Numbered from the stretch's first letter, positions 28,401-36,907 are shown. The stretch: DNA of 64,000 nucleotides from Paenibacillus lemnae (GCF_012933385.1 NZ_JABBPN010000002.1:345366-409365); one strand, 5' to 3'. Program-made: numbers and translations. The notes: generated by a model not told the origin, from the sequence alone.

Positions 28401-29414
28401 TTAACCTCCCATCTCCAGTGATACGGCATGCGCAATACAGGGAATGCTCTCACCCTGCTGGTAAGACAGTGGTGACAGGAGCGCACCTGTAGCTACGACT
28501 AGGACTTTATGCAGCTCGCCTCGTTTCATCCGTTTCAGAATGTGTCCATACGTAACGACTGCAGAACAGCCGCATCCACTGCCGCCTGACAAGACATATT
28601 TTTGACGGTCGCGGTCGTAGATCATTAATCCGCAGTCCATGAAATTGGTTTCTTCCATTGCAATGCCTTCTTTTTTGAGAAGCTCCTTCGCAATCGGCAG
28701 ACCGACCGCTGCCAGGTCACCGGTTACGATTAAATCGTAATATCCCGGCGAGCGTCCCGTGTCTCTCATATGAGCTGTGATGGTGTCTGCCGCCGCCGGG
28801 GCCATCGCCGTTCCCATATTAAAAGGATCCTTCACTCCCAGATCGATGACCTTACCGATCGTAGCATGCGTTACATGCGGTCCGTCACCCTGAGCGGAAA
28901 CGACGGAACATCCTGCACCGGTGATGGTATACTGCGCGTAAGGCGGCTTCTGGGACCCGTACTCTGTCGGATATCGAAACTGTTTCTCCACTGTGCAGTT
29001 GTGGCTCGCGGTTCCTGCCATTGCATACTGTGCTGCACCGGAGTCGATCATCATAGAGGCAACGGCCAGACTTTCCATGGATGTGGAACAGGCGCCGAAC
29101 ACGCCAATATAAGGAACACCCATCTTCCGTGCTGCAAAAGAACTGCTGATAATCTGATTCATCAGATCTCCGCCTACATAAAACTGCAGATCCTCTTCTT
29201 TAATAGAAGCATGCTCCAATGCTTTCCTTGCTGCATCCTCGAGCAGTCTGCGTTCTCCCTTTTCCCATGTCTTCTCATTAATTTCGATATTGTCATAAAT
29301 AAAATCAAAATCTTCAGCCAGGGGTCCTTCACCTTCCTCGGGCCCTACAATGGAAGAAGCGCCCAGAATGACAGGCTTCTTTTCATAAGTCCAGGTCTGC
29401 CCTTTCACCTGCAT
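28401..29414 (-). CDS. spoVAD: Stage V sporulation protein AD
   Basis: 337 residues with a thiolase-like fold (GVFGACSTSMESLAVASMMIDSGAA around the position of the thiolase cysteine). SpoVAD is a soluble, membrane-associated protein that binds dipicolinic acid. It starts 3 bp after the spoVAC stop and ends 3 bp before spoVAEb, so the operon is compact. Confidence 0.95.
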   Translation of the reverse strand: MQVKGQTWTYEKKPVILGASSIVGPEEGEGPLAEDFDFIYDNIEINEKTWEKGERRLLEDAARKALEHASIKEEDLQFYVGGDLMNQIISSSFAARKMGVPYIGVFGACSTSMESLAVASMMIDSGAAQYAMAGTASHNCTVEKQFRYPTEYGSQKPPYAQYTITGAGCSVVSAQGDGPHVTHATIGKVIDLGVKDPFNMGTAMAPAAADTITAHMRDTGRSPGYYDLIVTGDLAAVGLPIAKELLKKEGIAMEETNFMDCGLMIYDRDRQKYVLSGGSGCGCSAVVTYGHILKRMKRGELHKVLVVATGALLSPLSYQQGESIPCIAHAVSLEMGG

Positions 29415-29417
29415 ACG

Positions 29418-29867
29418 TCAGCCCCCTCCCCCTGTACCCAAGAGGGCGTAGATAATGCCAATGATAAATGCGGCTACCGTACCAAATACGATGACAGATC
29501 CTGCGAGTTTAAACATGCTGGCCCCTACGCCCAGCACCAGTCCCTCAGCACGATGCTCCAAGGCAGCCGAGCACATGGAGTTGGCAAAGCCAGTCACGGG
29601 AACCGCCGTACCTGCCCCAGCCCACTGGGCAATCTTGTCATAGACACCAAAGCAGGTCAGGATGACAGAGATGATAATCAGAACGGCAACCGTAGGACTG
29701 CCAGCCTCTTTCGTCGACATATCAAATACGGACATGAAGAACTGCTGAATGCCTTGTCCGATCAGACATATCAAACCGCCGACAAAGAACGCCTTCAGAC
29801 AATTTTTCAATATACTGCGGGGCGGCTCATGCTTTTTGGCGATCGTTTTATATTCGTCCGGACTCAT
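29418..29867 (-). CDS. spoVAC: Stage V sporulation protein AC
   Basis: 149 residues from ATG 29867 (MSPDEYKTIAKKHEPPRS), chosen because it matches the usual SpoVAC length and beginning and has AAAGGTAAG upstream; the frame stays open to 29948. Conserved sequence LKNCLKAFFVGGLICLIGQ and WAGAGTAVPVTGFANSMCSAAL with about five membrane helices. It is a mechanosensitive-type membrane component of the dipicolinate channel. It is the first gene of the spoVA set. Confidence 0.92.
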   Translation of the reverse strand: MSPDEYKTIAKKHEPPRSILKNCLKAFFVGGLICLIGQGIQQFFMSVFDMSTKEAGSPTVAVLIIISVILTCFGVYDKIAQWAGAGTAVPVTGFANSMCSAALEHRAEGLVLGVGASMFKLAGSVIVFGTVAAFIIGIIYALLGTGGGG

Positions 29868-29997
29868 GGAACTTACCTTTGAATTTGACCTGGAGTCAGG
29901 CAATGTCAATAGCACCTCCGCTGATGTTGGGATGATTGTTATAATCATTATGGTTTATAATGACTTTCTTTATGTTTGGTGAAATCATCCACGAACA

Positions 29998-30032
29998 AAG
30001 AAAACAGCCTCGGCTCTTATCGCCAGGCTGTT
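29998..30032 (-). terminator. Terminator between the small membrane peptide gene and spoVAC
   Basis: On the minus strand AACAGCCT pairs with AGGCTGTT and is followed by TTCTTT. It separates the 32-residue gene from spoVAC. Confidence 0.7.
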
Positions 30033-30047
30033 AAGAAGCTGTCATCT

Positions 30048-30146
30048 TCAGCAGCATACGATGAGAATCAGCAGCAGAAACAGGATCAGAACGAGAAACA
30101 ACATCTTATAGCGGCCGGGATCAGCGATTGGCATCGCCTTATTCAT
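30048..30146 (-). CDS. Small membrane peptide, 32 residues
   Basis: Reads MNKAMPIADPGRYKM followed by an unbroken hydrophobic stretch LFLVLILFLLLILIVCC and a TGA stop. An AAGGAGGAGACC ribosome site lies at proper distance and a terminator follows 16 bp after the stop, so it has all parts of a real single gene although it is too short for ordinary gene calling. The plan (short polar head plus one membrane helix) resembles small YjcZ-like spore or membrane peptides of bacilli, but no specific family match is claimed. It precedes the spoVA operon on the same strand. Confidence 0.65.
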   Translation of the reverse strand: MNKAMPIADPGRYKMLFLVLILFLLLILIVCC

Positions 30147-30322
30147 GACCGGTCTCCTCCTTTTTGTCCAGAGCGGAATTGAAATGATTCATTATATTCC
30201 AGCTGGGCAGCTGTGGTGCCTAGGTTGGAAGCATGGAAGGACGTGGACTTTTTATAGGGAACAGAGCATACTAGAGACTTGAAACCTCTCAATATCACTC
30301 AATTAAAAAGGAGATTATTCCC

Positions 30323-31396
30323 ATGAAACAATACACGATGGACCTGCTGAAAACGCTGACCGAATTTCCAGCTGCACCAGGTTTCGAACGCGAGCTGCGT
30401 TCCTGGGTTAAAGATGCTCTGTCCCCATACACGGAAGAATTTGTACAGGACCGCCTGGGCAGCATTTTTGCCGTTCTTCGCGGTAAACAGGAAGGCCCCA
30501 AGGTGATGGTCGCAGGACATATGGATGAGGTCGGCTTTATGGTCACTGGCATCACGGAAGCGGGCATGATCCGTTTTCAGCCATTGGGCGGATGGTGGAG
30601 CCAGACCGTACTTGCCCAGCGGCTTCAGATCATCACAGATCACGGTCCCGTGATCGGGATCGTCGGCTCCGTACCAACCCATCTGCTGGACGAGGTGCAG
30701 CGAAGCAAGCCGGTTGACATCAAGAGTATGTATATCGATATTGGTGCAGACAGCAAAAGCCAGGCCGAATCTTTTGGCATCCGTCCCGGTCTTCAGGTCG
30801 TTCCGATTTGCAGCTTCACACCTCTTGCCAACCCCAAAAAAATTATGGCTAAAGCCTGGGATAACCGCTACGGTGTCGGGCTTGCGATCGAGCTGGTCCA
30901 GGCTCTTCATGCTGAAGAGCTGCCGAATACCCTGTATGCAGGTGCTACAGTACAGGAGGAATTGGGTCTTCGCGGAGCGCGCACTTCAGCAAACCTTATT
31001 CAACCGGACATTTTCTTTGGACTGGATGCGAGTGCAGCGAATGATATGATGGGAGACAAAAGCCAGTTTGGACAGCTTGGACAAGGTGCCCTGCTTCGTA
31101 TTTTTGACCCTACCATGCTGACCCATCGGGGAATCGTTGAATATGTGCAGGATATGGCCGAGACGCACAAAATCAAATATCAATATTTCGTCTCACCGGG
31201 CGGTACAGACGCCGGACAAGTGCATTTGAGCGGCATCGGCGTTCCGTCGACGATTATCGGAATATGCTCCCGTTATATTCACACCTCATCGTCCATTATC
31301 CATACCGATGATTATGAAGCTGCGAAAGAGCTGCTGATCAAGTTGGTCAAAGGTCTCGACCAGACGACCTTGAATACCATTCTGGAACAGGCATAA
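30323..31396 (+). CDS. M42-family metallopeptidase (glutamyl aminopeptidase/YsdC type)
   Basis: 357 residues, typical M42 length. Metal and catalytic residues are in [30 protein letters not shown] and the late [12 protein letters not shown]. The family removes N-terminal amino acids from peptides in large cytoplasmic tetrahedral complexes. An AAAAAGGAG ribosome site precedes the ATG. It is a single plus-strand gene followed by a strong hairpin. Related members act as cellulases or deblocking peptidases by annotation; peptidase activity is the best guess. Confidence 0.9.
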   Translation: MKQYTMDLLKTLTEFPAAPGFERELRSWVKDALSPYTEEFVQDRLGSIFAVLRGKQEGPKVMVAGHMDEVGFMVTGITEAGMIRFQPLGGWWSQTVLAQRLQIITDHGPVIGIVGSVPTHLLDEVQRSKPVDIKSMYIDIGADSKSQAESFGIRPGLQVVPICSFTPLANPKKIMAKAWDNRYGVGLAIELVQALHAEELPNTLYAGATVQEELGLRGARTSANLIQPDIFFGLDASAANDMMGDKSQFGQLGQGALLRIFDPTMLTHRGIVEYVQDMAETHKIKYQYFVSPGGTDAGQVHLSGIGVPSTIIGICSRYIHTSSSIIHTDDYEAAKELLIKLVKGLDQTTLNTILEQA

Positions 31397-31405
31397 ACAC
31401 AAAGA

Positions 31406-31448
31406 ATCCCGCCGCAGTAAGAGGGGGTAGTTCTTACTGGTGCGGGAT
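31406..31448 (+). terminator. Hairpin after the M42 peptidase gene
   Basis: ATCCCGC..CAGTAAGA pairs with TCTTACTG..GCGGGAT over a short loop. It is very stable but lacks a T-tract, so it may be a 3' stabiliser as much as a terminator. Confidence 0.6.
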
Positions 31449-31839
31449 CGGGACATCATATTCCTCCGGAGCTTTTGATTCAGACAAGGCAGTCAGCAGG
31501 ATTGCTGGTTTACGTCTGCTTTAAAATGCATGATTTTAAAAACGTTATAAACCAGCAATCTTTTGACACCTGTCGGCAGTCTGAATCGGGCATCTTCTAT
31601 GTTATAAAGCATGACATAGATTCGGGTAGATGGAATTTCACTCCGGAATTCGTTGTCCTTGATGATCATTATAGACATCAGTAAAACCACCGTCAATAGA
31701 TATGTAAGGTTTATTAACATCAAAAAATTCACATCATCGTTTACTTCATTTCATCACTTTTGCGGATATCGGTGTTCAACTCTGGTTGATTTCTTTATAC
31801 TGAATGCAAACCTATTTGATAACACTGGAGGTATTTGAC
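31449..31839. repeat. Intergenic spacer with a nested long inverted repeat (31477-31587)
   Basis: No convincing gene. Three nested pairs of arms lie symmetrically: GATTCAGAC (31477-31485) with GTCTGAATC (31579-31587), GATTGCTGGTTTA (31500-31512) with TAAACCAGCAATC (31548-31560), and TTAAAAT with ATTTTAA around GCATG in the centre (31521-31539). The whole 111 bp could fold into one long hairpin. The rest, 31600-31839, is A+T-rich leader for the next gene. Confidence 0.7.
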
Positions 31840-32679
31840 ATGCTAAGAGGATTAACAAACGCCGGGTTAGGCGCATTAAAAAATGATGAGCACCTTATGG
31901 AACTGGCCTCACAATACAGCTTTGACAGCGTAGATCTCGACGCTAATTCATTAGTAAGCCGGCTTGGCAAGGATGCCGCCAATGAACGCCTGCAGTCCCT
32001 GGGGCTCACGGTGGGTTCTATCGGACTGCCTGTGGAATGGCGTGCCGATGATCAGAAATTCCAGGAAGGACTGGAACAGCTTCCAAAAGCGGCTGCAGCT
32101 GCCCAAGCTCTGGGCTGCACTCGCTGCTGTACATATATTCTTCCCTCCACCGATCATGCAGCTGCCCATTTCATGGCTCTTGCCACCACTCGTCTAAGAC
32201 AGTGCGCAAGTATTCTTGCAGCCTTTGGCATTCGGCTTGGCCTGGAGTTTGTAGGCCCTCACCATCTGCGTACCCAATGGAAAAACCCCTTCATCTGGAC
32301 GCTGGAGGAGACGCTGGACTGGATTCAGGCGATCAACGAACCGAATGTCGGGCTCTTGTTCGACGCCTATCACTGGTATACCAACGGAATGACTGTAGAA
32401 GATATTGCACGTCTGAGCCCAGGTCAGATTGTGCATGTTCATATTAATGATGCGAAAGATGTGCCTGTCGAGCAGGTCTTGGATAACGACAGACTCTACC
32501 CTGGAGAAGGAGTCATTGATCTGGCAGGATTTTTGAGAGGACTTCACCGTATTGGATATCAAGGTCCTGTAGCCCAGGAAATTCTGACCCCATCACAGCC
32601 CGAAGATTCCCCTGAGGACTTGGCTGCCCGTTCTAAAGCCTGTTTTGACCAAGTTTTCACTGCAGCAGGTATAGAGTAA
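31840..32679 (+). CDS. Sugar phosphate isomerase/epimerase-like TIM barrel in the organosulfur cluster
   Basis: 279 residues from ATG 31840, which has GGAGG 9 nt upstream; the frame is open to 31804 without a ribosome site. Xylose isomerase-like TIM-barrel motifs are GLEFVGPHHLRTQWK, VGLLFDAYHWYTNG, HVHINDAKD and GYQGPVAQEILTPS, supplying the family's metal ligands. It precedes two FMN-dependent monooxygenases and an SsuA-type binding protein on the same strand, but has its own spacer. The substrate is unknown; the context suggests processing of a sulfur-containing organic compound. Confidence 0.83.
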   Translation: MLRGLTNAGLGALKNDEHLMELASQYSFDSVDLDANSLVSRLGKDAANERLQSLGLTVGSIGLPVEWRADDQKFQEGLEQLPKAAAAAQALGCTRCCTYILPSTDHAAAHFMALATTRLRQCASILAAFGIRLGLEFVGPHHLRTQWKNPFIWTLEETLDWIQAINEPNVGLLFDAYHWYTNGMTVEDIARLSPGQIVHVHINDAKDVPVEQVLDNDRLYPGEGVIDLAGFLRGLHRIGYQGPVAQEILTPSQPEDSPEDLAARSKACFDQVFTAAGIE

Positions 32680-32765
32680 CCACAAGTTATTTATGGAAAG
32701 TCAAAATTCAGACTGGTTTTTGCAGAGGTCGTATTCAAAAAAAACATCTAACTTACTTTTCCTAC

Positions 32766-32794
32766 TTGATTAGTTGGAATAAAGGTGTTACGAT
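32766..32794 (+). promoter_or_regulatory. Candidate promoter of the monooxygenase-ssuA operon
   Basis: TTGATT (32766-32771), 17 bp, TACGAT (32789-32794). It lies about 120 bp before the monooxygenase start and just upstream of the leader hairpin. Confidence 0.5.
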
Positions 32795-32840
32795 GCCTAC
32801 ATCAACGAATTTCATACATTCAGCCGATTGGTCAACCGAA

Positions 32841-32893
32841 GGCCTCCTGTTTCCGGACAAATGTCCGGATATGCAGGAGGCCTTTGCATTTTT
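32841..32893 (+). promoter_or_regulatory. Leader hairpin, terminator-like attenuator candidate
   Basis: GGCCTCCTG pairs with CAGGAGGCC, enclosing an inner CCGGAC / GTCCGG stem, followed by TTTGCATTTTTA. It lies between the promoter candidate and the ribosome site of the first monooxygenase. The ssuB leader on the opposite strand has the same layout (see findings). Confidence 0.65.
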
Positions 32894-32912
32894 ATCTAAG
32901 GGAGGTTTATTT

Positions 32913-34256
32913 ATGACGGCAAAACCCCGGAGCATGCACCTTGGAGCCTTTCTCTTTCAAGTCGGGCATCATGTGGCCGCTTGGCGCAGTCCTCACAGCA
33001 AGACCGAGCAGATTTTTGACTTTGATTTCTACAAACAATTTGCCCAGACGGCTGAGCGCGCCAAGTTTGACATGATTTTTCTGGCCGATACGCTTGCGAT
33101 CCCGCGCAAACACGACGCCTATCTGAAGCATGCTGTTACCATCCGTCCCGAACCACTCACGCTTCTCTCTATGCTGACTGGTGTTACGGAACGTATTGGA
33201 CTTGCAGCGACGGTATCCACGACCTACCATGAGCCTTACAATTTGGCGAGGGAATTCGCAACCTTAGATCACCTCAGCGGAGGACGCTCCGCCTGGAATG
33301 TCGTTACCTCCAGCAGGGATGAGGAAGCACGGAATTTCAGCCGGGAGAAACACCTTGATCACGGTCCCCGGTACGCGCGGGCACGGGAATTTGTGCAGGT
33401 TGCTTCGAAGCTGTGGGACAGCTGGCAGGATGATGCAGTCGTGATCGATACGAACACCGGCCTTTATGCAGATCCATCCAAAGTCCAGCGCATCGATCAT
33501 AAAGGAGAGTTTTTCTCTGTACGCGGACCGTTAAATGTGCATCGGCCTCCGCAGGGCAGGCCAGTCATCATTCAGGCCGGCTCATCCGATACCGGTATTT
33601 CTCTTGCTGCTGAAACGGCAGAGGTTGTCTTCACAGCATGGCAGACACTGGAAGAAGCTCAAAGTTACTACCGGAAAATCAAGGAGCGTATGAAACATTT
33701 CGACCGGGCACCTGAAAGCTTAAAAGTGATGCCCGGAATTCTCCCTATCATCGGCGCGACCGAGAAAGAAGCCAGGGAAAAAGAACAGCACCTGCAGGAA
33801 CTCGTTGTTCCTGAGGTAGGGCTGGCGATGTTGTCTGCTTCCCTTAACACAGACCTAAGCGGTTATTCGCTGGATGGTCCTCTGCCCGATCTGCCGCAGC
33901 TTGAGGATATTAACGGAGGAAAAAGCCGCTTCAAACTGGTCTCGGATATTGCCAAACGGGATGGTTTGACCCTGCGCCAGCTTATGTACCGGGTAACCGG
34001 CGCGCGCGGCCATCGTACCATTACCGGCATGCCGGAGTATATCGCTGCCGAGCTGGAATCCTGGTTTGAGGGGCAGGCCTGCGACGGATTTAATATCATG
34101 CCCCCTTATCTGCCCGGAGGTCTGGATGATTTCGCACAAACTGTTATCCCGATTTTACAGGAGAAGGGTTTATTCCGGACAGCATATACCGGTTCGACGC
34201 TCCGCGATCATCTCGGCCTGGAGCGTCCTGCAGCACGGCAGACGGTGCAGCTATAA
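32913..34256 (+). CDS. FMN-dependent monooxygenase, NtaA/SnaA/DszA-like (luciferase-like)
   Basis: 447 residues from ATG 32913, which has GGGAGG upstream; the open frame to 32766 only translates the leader hairpin. Motifs: HLGAFLFQVGHHVAAWR at the N-terminus, FDMIFLADTLAIPR, AWNVVTSSRDEEARNF, GRPVIIQAGSSDTG and CDGFNIMPPYLPGGLDDF. This subfamily of bacterial luciferase-like enzymes uses reduced flavin to oxidise nitrilotriacetate, dibenzothiophene sulfone or related compounds. It is followed 21 bp later by a paralogue and then by an SsuA-type protein, so an organosulfur substrate is likely. Confidence 0.9.
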   Translation: MTAKPRSMHLGAFLFQVGHHVAAWRSPHSKTEQIFDFDFYKQFAQTAERAKFDMIFLADTLAIPRKHDAYLKHAVTIRPEPLTLLSMLTGVTERIGLAATVSTTYHEPYNLAREFATLDHLSGGRSAWNVVTSSRDEEARNFSREKHLDHGPRYARAREFVQVASKLWDSWQDDAVVIDTNTGLYADPSKVQRIDHKGEFFSVRGPLNVHRPPQGRPVIIQAGSSDTGISLAAETAEVVFTAWQTLEEAQSYYRKIKERMKHFDRAPESLKVMPGILPIIGATEKEAREKEQHLQELVVPEVGLAMLSASLNTDLSGYSLDGPLPDLPQLEDINGGKSRFKLVSDIAKRDGLTLRQLMYRVTGARGHRTITGMPEYIAAELESWFEGQACDGFNIMPPYLPGGLDDFAQTVIPILQEKGLFRTAYTGSTLRDHLGLERPAARQTVQL

Positions 34257-34277
34257 CAAAGCAAAGGAGAGATTACA

Positions 34278-35654
34278 ATGTCAAAACGATCCGGACAATT
34301 AAAGCTCGGCGCTTTTATTTACGGCGTAGGTCATCATATCGCCGCTTGGCGCCATCCTGAAAGTGACAGCAGCGGTTTTTTGAAGCTGGATTATTATAAA
34401 CGTTTTGCACAAATCGCAGAGCGCGGACTGTTTGACATGATTTTCGTCGAAGACGTCCCTTCCCTTCCTGAACCACTGGATACTGCGGTGGCGCATACGC
34501 TTTCTGCACGTGCGGAACCGGTCACCCTCCTATCCGCCCTGGCCGGGGTTACCGAGCATATCGGCCTGGCGGGTACAGTATCAACCACCTACAGTGAACC
34601 ATATCATGTCGCTCGCAAATTCGCCTCCCTGGATCAGTTAAGCCACGGCAGAGCTGCCTGGAATGTCGTTACGACAAGCATGGAAGCAGCCAGCCACCAT
34701 TTTGGAAAGGATCACCATCTGGATCATGCTCTGAGGTATGAAAGAGCCCGTGAATTCGTGGACGTAGTCACATCCCTTTGGGACAGCTGGGAGGAAGGCG
34801 CGGTCCTTATGGACCGCATCCGCGGTGTGTTCGCTGATCCCAACAAAGTGCATGACGTGTCTTACAATGGGCGTTTCTTCAATGTAGAGGGCCCACTTAC
34901 GGTTCCGCGCTCTCCTCAAGGACGTCCGGTTATTGTGCAGGCAGGCTCTTCAGATACCGGACAGGAGTTTGCGGCTCAAACCGCAGAAGTCGTCTTTACC
35001 GCATGGCAGACACTTCAGGAGGCGCAAGCTTTTTATCACAGTTTGAAAAGCCGTCTCGTCAAGTATGGACGTACTTACGATCAGCTCAAAATCATGCCTG
35101 GTGTACTGCCGATTATTGGGTCAACAGAACAAGAAGCAAAAGAGAAAGAAGCATACCTTCAGGAGCTTGTTGTCCCTGAGGTTGGACTGCAAATGGTATC
35201 CCGAATCCTTCGGGTAGACCTCTCCGGATATCCGCTGGATAACCCGGTACCAGACCTTCCTGATGCAGAAGAGATTAACGGAGGAAAGAGCCGTTATCAG
35301 CTGCTCGTCGACATGGCTCGCAGAGACCGACTGACAATCAGGGGGCTGATTGCCAGAGTGACCGGTGCCCGGGGACACCAGACGATTGCCGGCACGCCCG
35401 AGCAGATTGCAGACCATCTGGAGCTTTACTTCAACAGCCGCGGCTGCGACGGATTCAATATCATGCCCCCTTATCTGCCTGGCGGCCTGGAAGAGTTTGT
35501 GGACCATGTGGTCCCGATCCTGCAGCAAAGAGGTCTGTATCGTACCGCATACACCGGCACTACGCTTCGAGAGCATTTAGGTCTTGCCGTACCTGATAAT
35601 AAATTCATTTCAAATACGTCCGGGAGGGATATTCATGACTCATCCGTCATTTAA
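34278..35654 (+). CDS. FMN-dependent monooxygenase, second paralogue
   Basis: 458 residues, clearly homologous to the preceding gene along its whole length (LGAFIYGVGHHIAAWRHPES, AWNVVTTSMEAASHHFG, GRPVIVQAGSSDTGQEF, CDGFNIMPPYLPGGLEEF). A local tandem duplication followed by divergence is the simplest origin. AAAGGAGAG precedes the ATG. The last 20 bp overlap the ssuA-like gene, so the two are probably co-translated. No flavin reductase gene is visible in the window, so reduced FMN must come from elsewhere. Confidence 0.9.
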   Translation: MSKRSGQLKLGAFIYGVGHHIAAWRHPESDSSGFLKLDYYKRFAQIAERGLFDMIFVEDVPSLPEPLDTAVAHTLSARAEPVTLLSALAGVTEHIGLAGTVSTTYSEPYHVARKFASLDQLSHGRAAWNVVTTSMEAASHHFGKDHHLDHALRYERAREFVDVVTSLWDSWEEGAVLMDRIRGVFADPNKVHDVSYNGRFFNVEGPLTVPRSPQGRPVIVQAGSSDTGQEFAAQTAEVVFTAWQTLQEAQAFYHSLKSRLVKYGRTYDQLKIMPGVLPIIGSTEQEAKEKEAYLQELVVPEVGLQMVSRILRVDLSGYPLDNPVPDLPDAEEINGGKSRYQLLVDMARRDRLTIRGLIARVTGARGHQTIAGTPEQIADHLELYFNSRGCDGFNIMPPYLPGGLEEFVDHVVPILQQRGLYRTAYTGTTLREHLGLAVPDNKFISNTSGRDIHDSSVI

Positions 35655-36684
35655 TTACCGTTACAGAACACTGCTGCTGGTGCTGCTAGCTTCAGCTCTA
35701 TGGCTTGCAGGCTGCTCCCAAAGTGGAAGCAGCCTGCAGGCAAGCTCTTCCGGATCCAATTCTAAAGATGACAAGGTCGTTATTCATATCGGTGTGCAGG
35801 GCAAAACAGGCATTCTGCCTTACGCCAGAGAGAAGGGATGGTTTGAAGATTCCTTGAAGGAGGCCGGTGCAGAGGTACAGTGGCATGAATTCGCCAGCGG
35901 CCCTCCTCACTTCGAAGCTCTGGCTGCCGGCAGAATTGACTTTGGTGCGGTAGGGGGAACTCCGGTCATCTCCGGTCAGGTTGGCAATGTGGATTTTCGC
36001 GCAGTCGCCGTCACCGCTGACGGGAGAAAGGGAAATATGATTGTCATTCCCAAAGACAGCCCGATTCAAGAGCTGAAAGATTTGAAAGGCAAAAAAATCG
36101 GGGTTGCCAAGGGCAGCAGTGCTTATAACTTTCTTTACATGGCGCTGGATCAAGCAGGCCTAACGGATTCAGATGTAAAAGTAATTCAGCTTCAGCCCGA
36201 CGAAGCAAGGCCAGCTCTGGATACCGGAGCCATCGATGCCTGGTCCATCTGGGAACCTTACGCTACGACTGCGGTCTTCCAAACCGGGGCCAGCCTGCTG
36301 GCTAGCGGTGAGGATCTGAACATTAATGCACCCAGCTTTCTGATTGCCCGGACCGGCTTTACGGAAGAGCATCCTGAGCTCACCGTTGCTTTTTTGAAAG
36401 CTTATGAAGAAGCGAGAATCTACTTTACTACACATTTGGATGAAGTATCTGAGGATATCTCCAAGACCCAGAAGCTCGACAAAGAGATTATATCCCGTGT
36501 GTTGAAAAATTCGCAGCCTATCCTCCTCCCGATCACGCCTGAATTTGCCAAGGCTCATCAGGAGCAGGCGGATTTCCTCTATAAATCCGGAGCGATCGAT
36601 AAACAGCTGGATACCAGCAAAGTTCTGGAATCCAAGTTCGTAGAACAAGCCTTGAAAGAACTGAATGAAGATAAGCAGAAATGA
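35635..36684 (+). CDS. ssuA: Aliphatic sulfonate ABC transporter substrate-binding lipoprotein (SsuA-like)
   Basis: 349 residues from ATG 35635 (GGGAGG upstream; the frame extends to 35584 inside the previous gene). A signal sequence with lipobox LAGC gives a membrane-anchored lipoprotein. The NMT1/SsuA-type fold shows VGGTPVISGQVGNVDFRAVAV, DLKGKKIGVAKGSSAYNF and DAWSIWEPYATTAVFQTGA. It should bind alkanesulfonates for the SsuBC transporter, whose genes lie 1.2 kb away on the other strand. A strong terminator follows. Confidence 0.9.
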   Translation: MTHPSFNYRYRTLLLVLLASALWLAGCSQSGSSLQASSSGSNSKDDKVVIHIGVQGKTGILPYAREKGWFEDSLKEAGAEVQWHEFASGPPHFEALAAGRIDFGAVGGTPVISGQVGNVDFRAVAVTADGRKGNMIVIPKDSPIQELKDLKGKKIGVAKGSSAYNFLYMALDQAGLTDSDVKVIQLQPDEARPALDTGAIDAWSIWEPYATTAVFQTGASLLASGEDLNINAPSFLIARTGFTEEHPELTVAFLKAYEEARIYFTTHLDEVSEDISKTQKLDKEIISRVLKNSQPILLPITPEFAKAHQEQADFLYKSGAIDKQLDTSKVLESKFVEQALKELNEDKQK

Positions 36685-36703
36685 TCGTTGAAACGATCGA
36701 AAT

Positions 36704-36749
36704 AAAGGGCTGTCCCAAAAGATCTTGGATCTTGTGGGCAGCCCCCTTT
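36704..36749 (+). terminator. Terminator after ssuA
   Basis: AAAGGGCTG.CCCA..AAGATC pairs with GATCTT.TGGGCAGCCC.CTTT. It begins 20 bp after the ssuA stop. Confidence 0.8.
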
Positions 36750-36783
36750 GCTGTGTCTGAGACGTGAGAATAGTGAGGCGATC

Positions 36784-36873
36784 GGCACGAGAGGCTCCAG
36801 AGGCATGTTTGGCATGTTTGGCATGATTGGCACGTTTGGCATGATTGGCACGAGAGCTTCGAGAGTTCCGAGA
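36784..36873. repeat. Array of ten 9-bp tandem units
   Basis: Ten contiguous 9-mers: GGCACGAGA, GGCTCCAGA, GGCATGTTT twice, GGCATGATT, GGCACGTTT, GGCATGATT, GGCACGAGA, GCTTCGAGA, GTTCCGAGA. On the minus strand the core unit reads AAACATGCC. Translated in one minus-strand frame it gives a Cys-Gln-Thr/Ser tripeptide repeat, which is a by-product. Confidence 0.9.
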
Positions 36874-36875
36874 AA

Positions 36876-36896
36876 TAAGCTTGAAAATCAGGCTTA
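36876..36896. repeat. 21-bp palindromic unit, copy 5
   Basis: Arms TAAGCTTGA and TCAGGCTTA around AAA. Same unit as the four copies in the spacer upstream of yqeM. It directly adjoins the 9-bp array on one side and the broken end of the IS256-type transposase on the other. Confidence 0.9.
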
Positions 36897-36907
36897 TACA
36901 AGGAAGC

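Noticed and set aside
28770..29882. Plus-strand frame of 370 codons opposite spoVAD/spoVAC
   Set aside because: Antisense to well-conserved spoVA genes; no motifs and His/Arg/Cys-rich as expected for a shadow.
31493..31732. 79-codon minus-strand frame in the spacer before the TIM-barrel gene
   Set aside because: Runs through the nested inverted repeat, lacks a ribosome site and has no domain.
32766..32912. N-terminal extension of the first monooxygenase
   Set aside because: The extension translates the leader hairpin; homology and a strong ribosome site place the start at 32913.
32680..32912. SAM (S-box) riboswitch before the monooxygenases
   Set aside because: The leader is short and shows none of the conserved S-box core segments; only the terminator-like hairpin is present.
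36704..36749. Terminal inverted repeat of an IS1182-like element (GGGCTGTCCCAAAA)
   Set aside because: The word resembles IS ends, but the two arms pair over a tiny loop right after ssuA and fit a terminator better; no element lies beside it.
36784..36873. CRISPR-like array
   Set aside because: Units are contiguous 9-mers without spacers and no cas genes are nearby.
36533..36907. Cys-Gln-Thr repeat tail on the IS256-type transposase frame
   Set aside because: Produced by reading the 9-bp array and palindrome in frame after the transposase break; not a protein domain.
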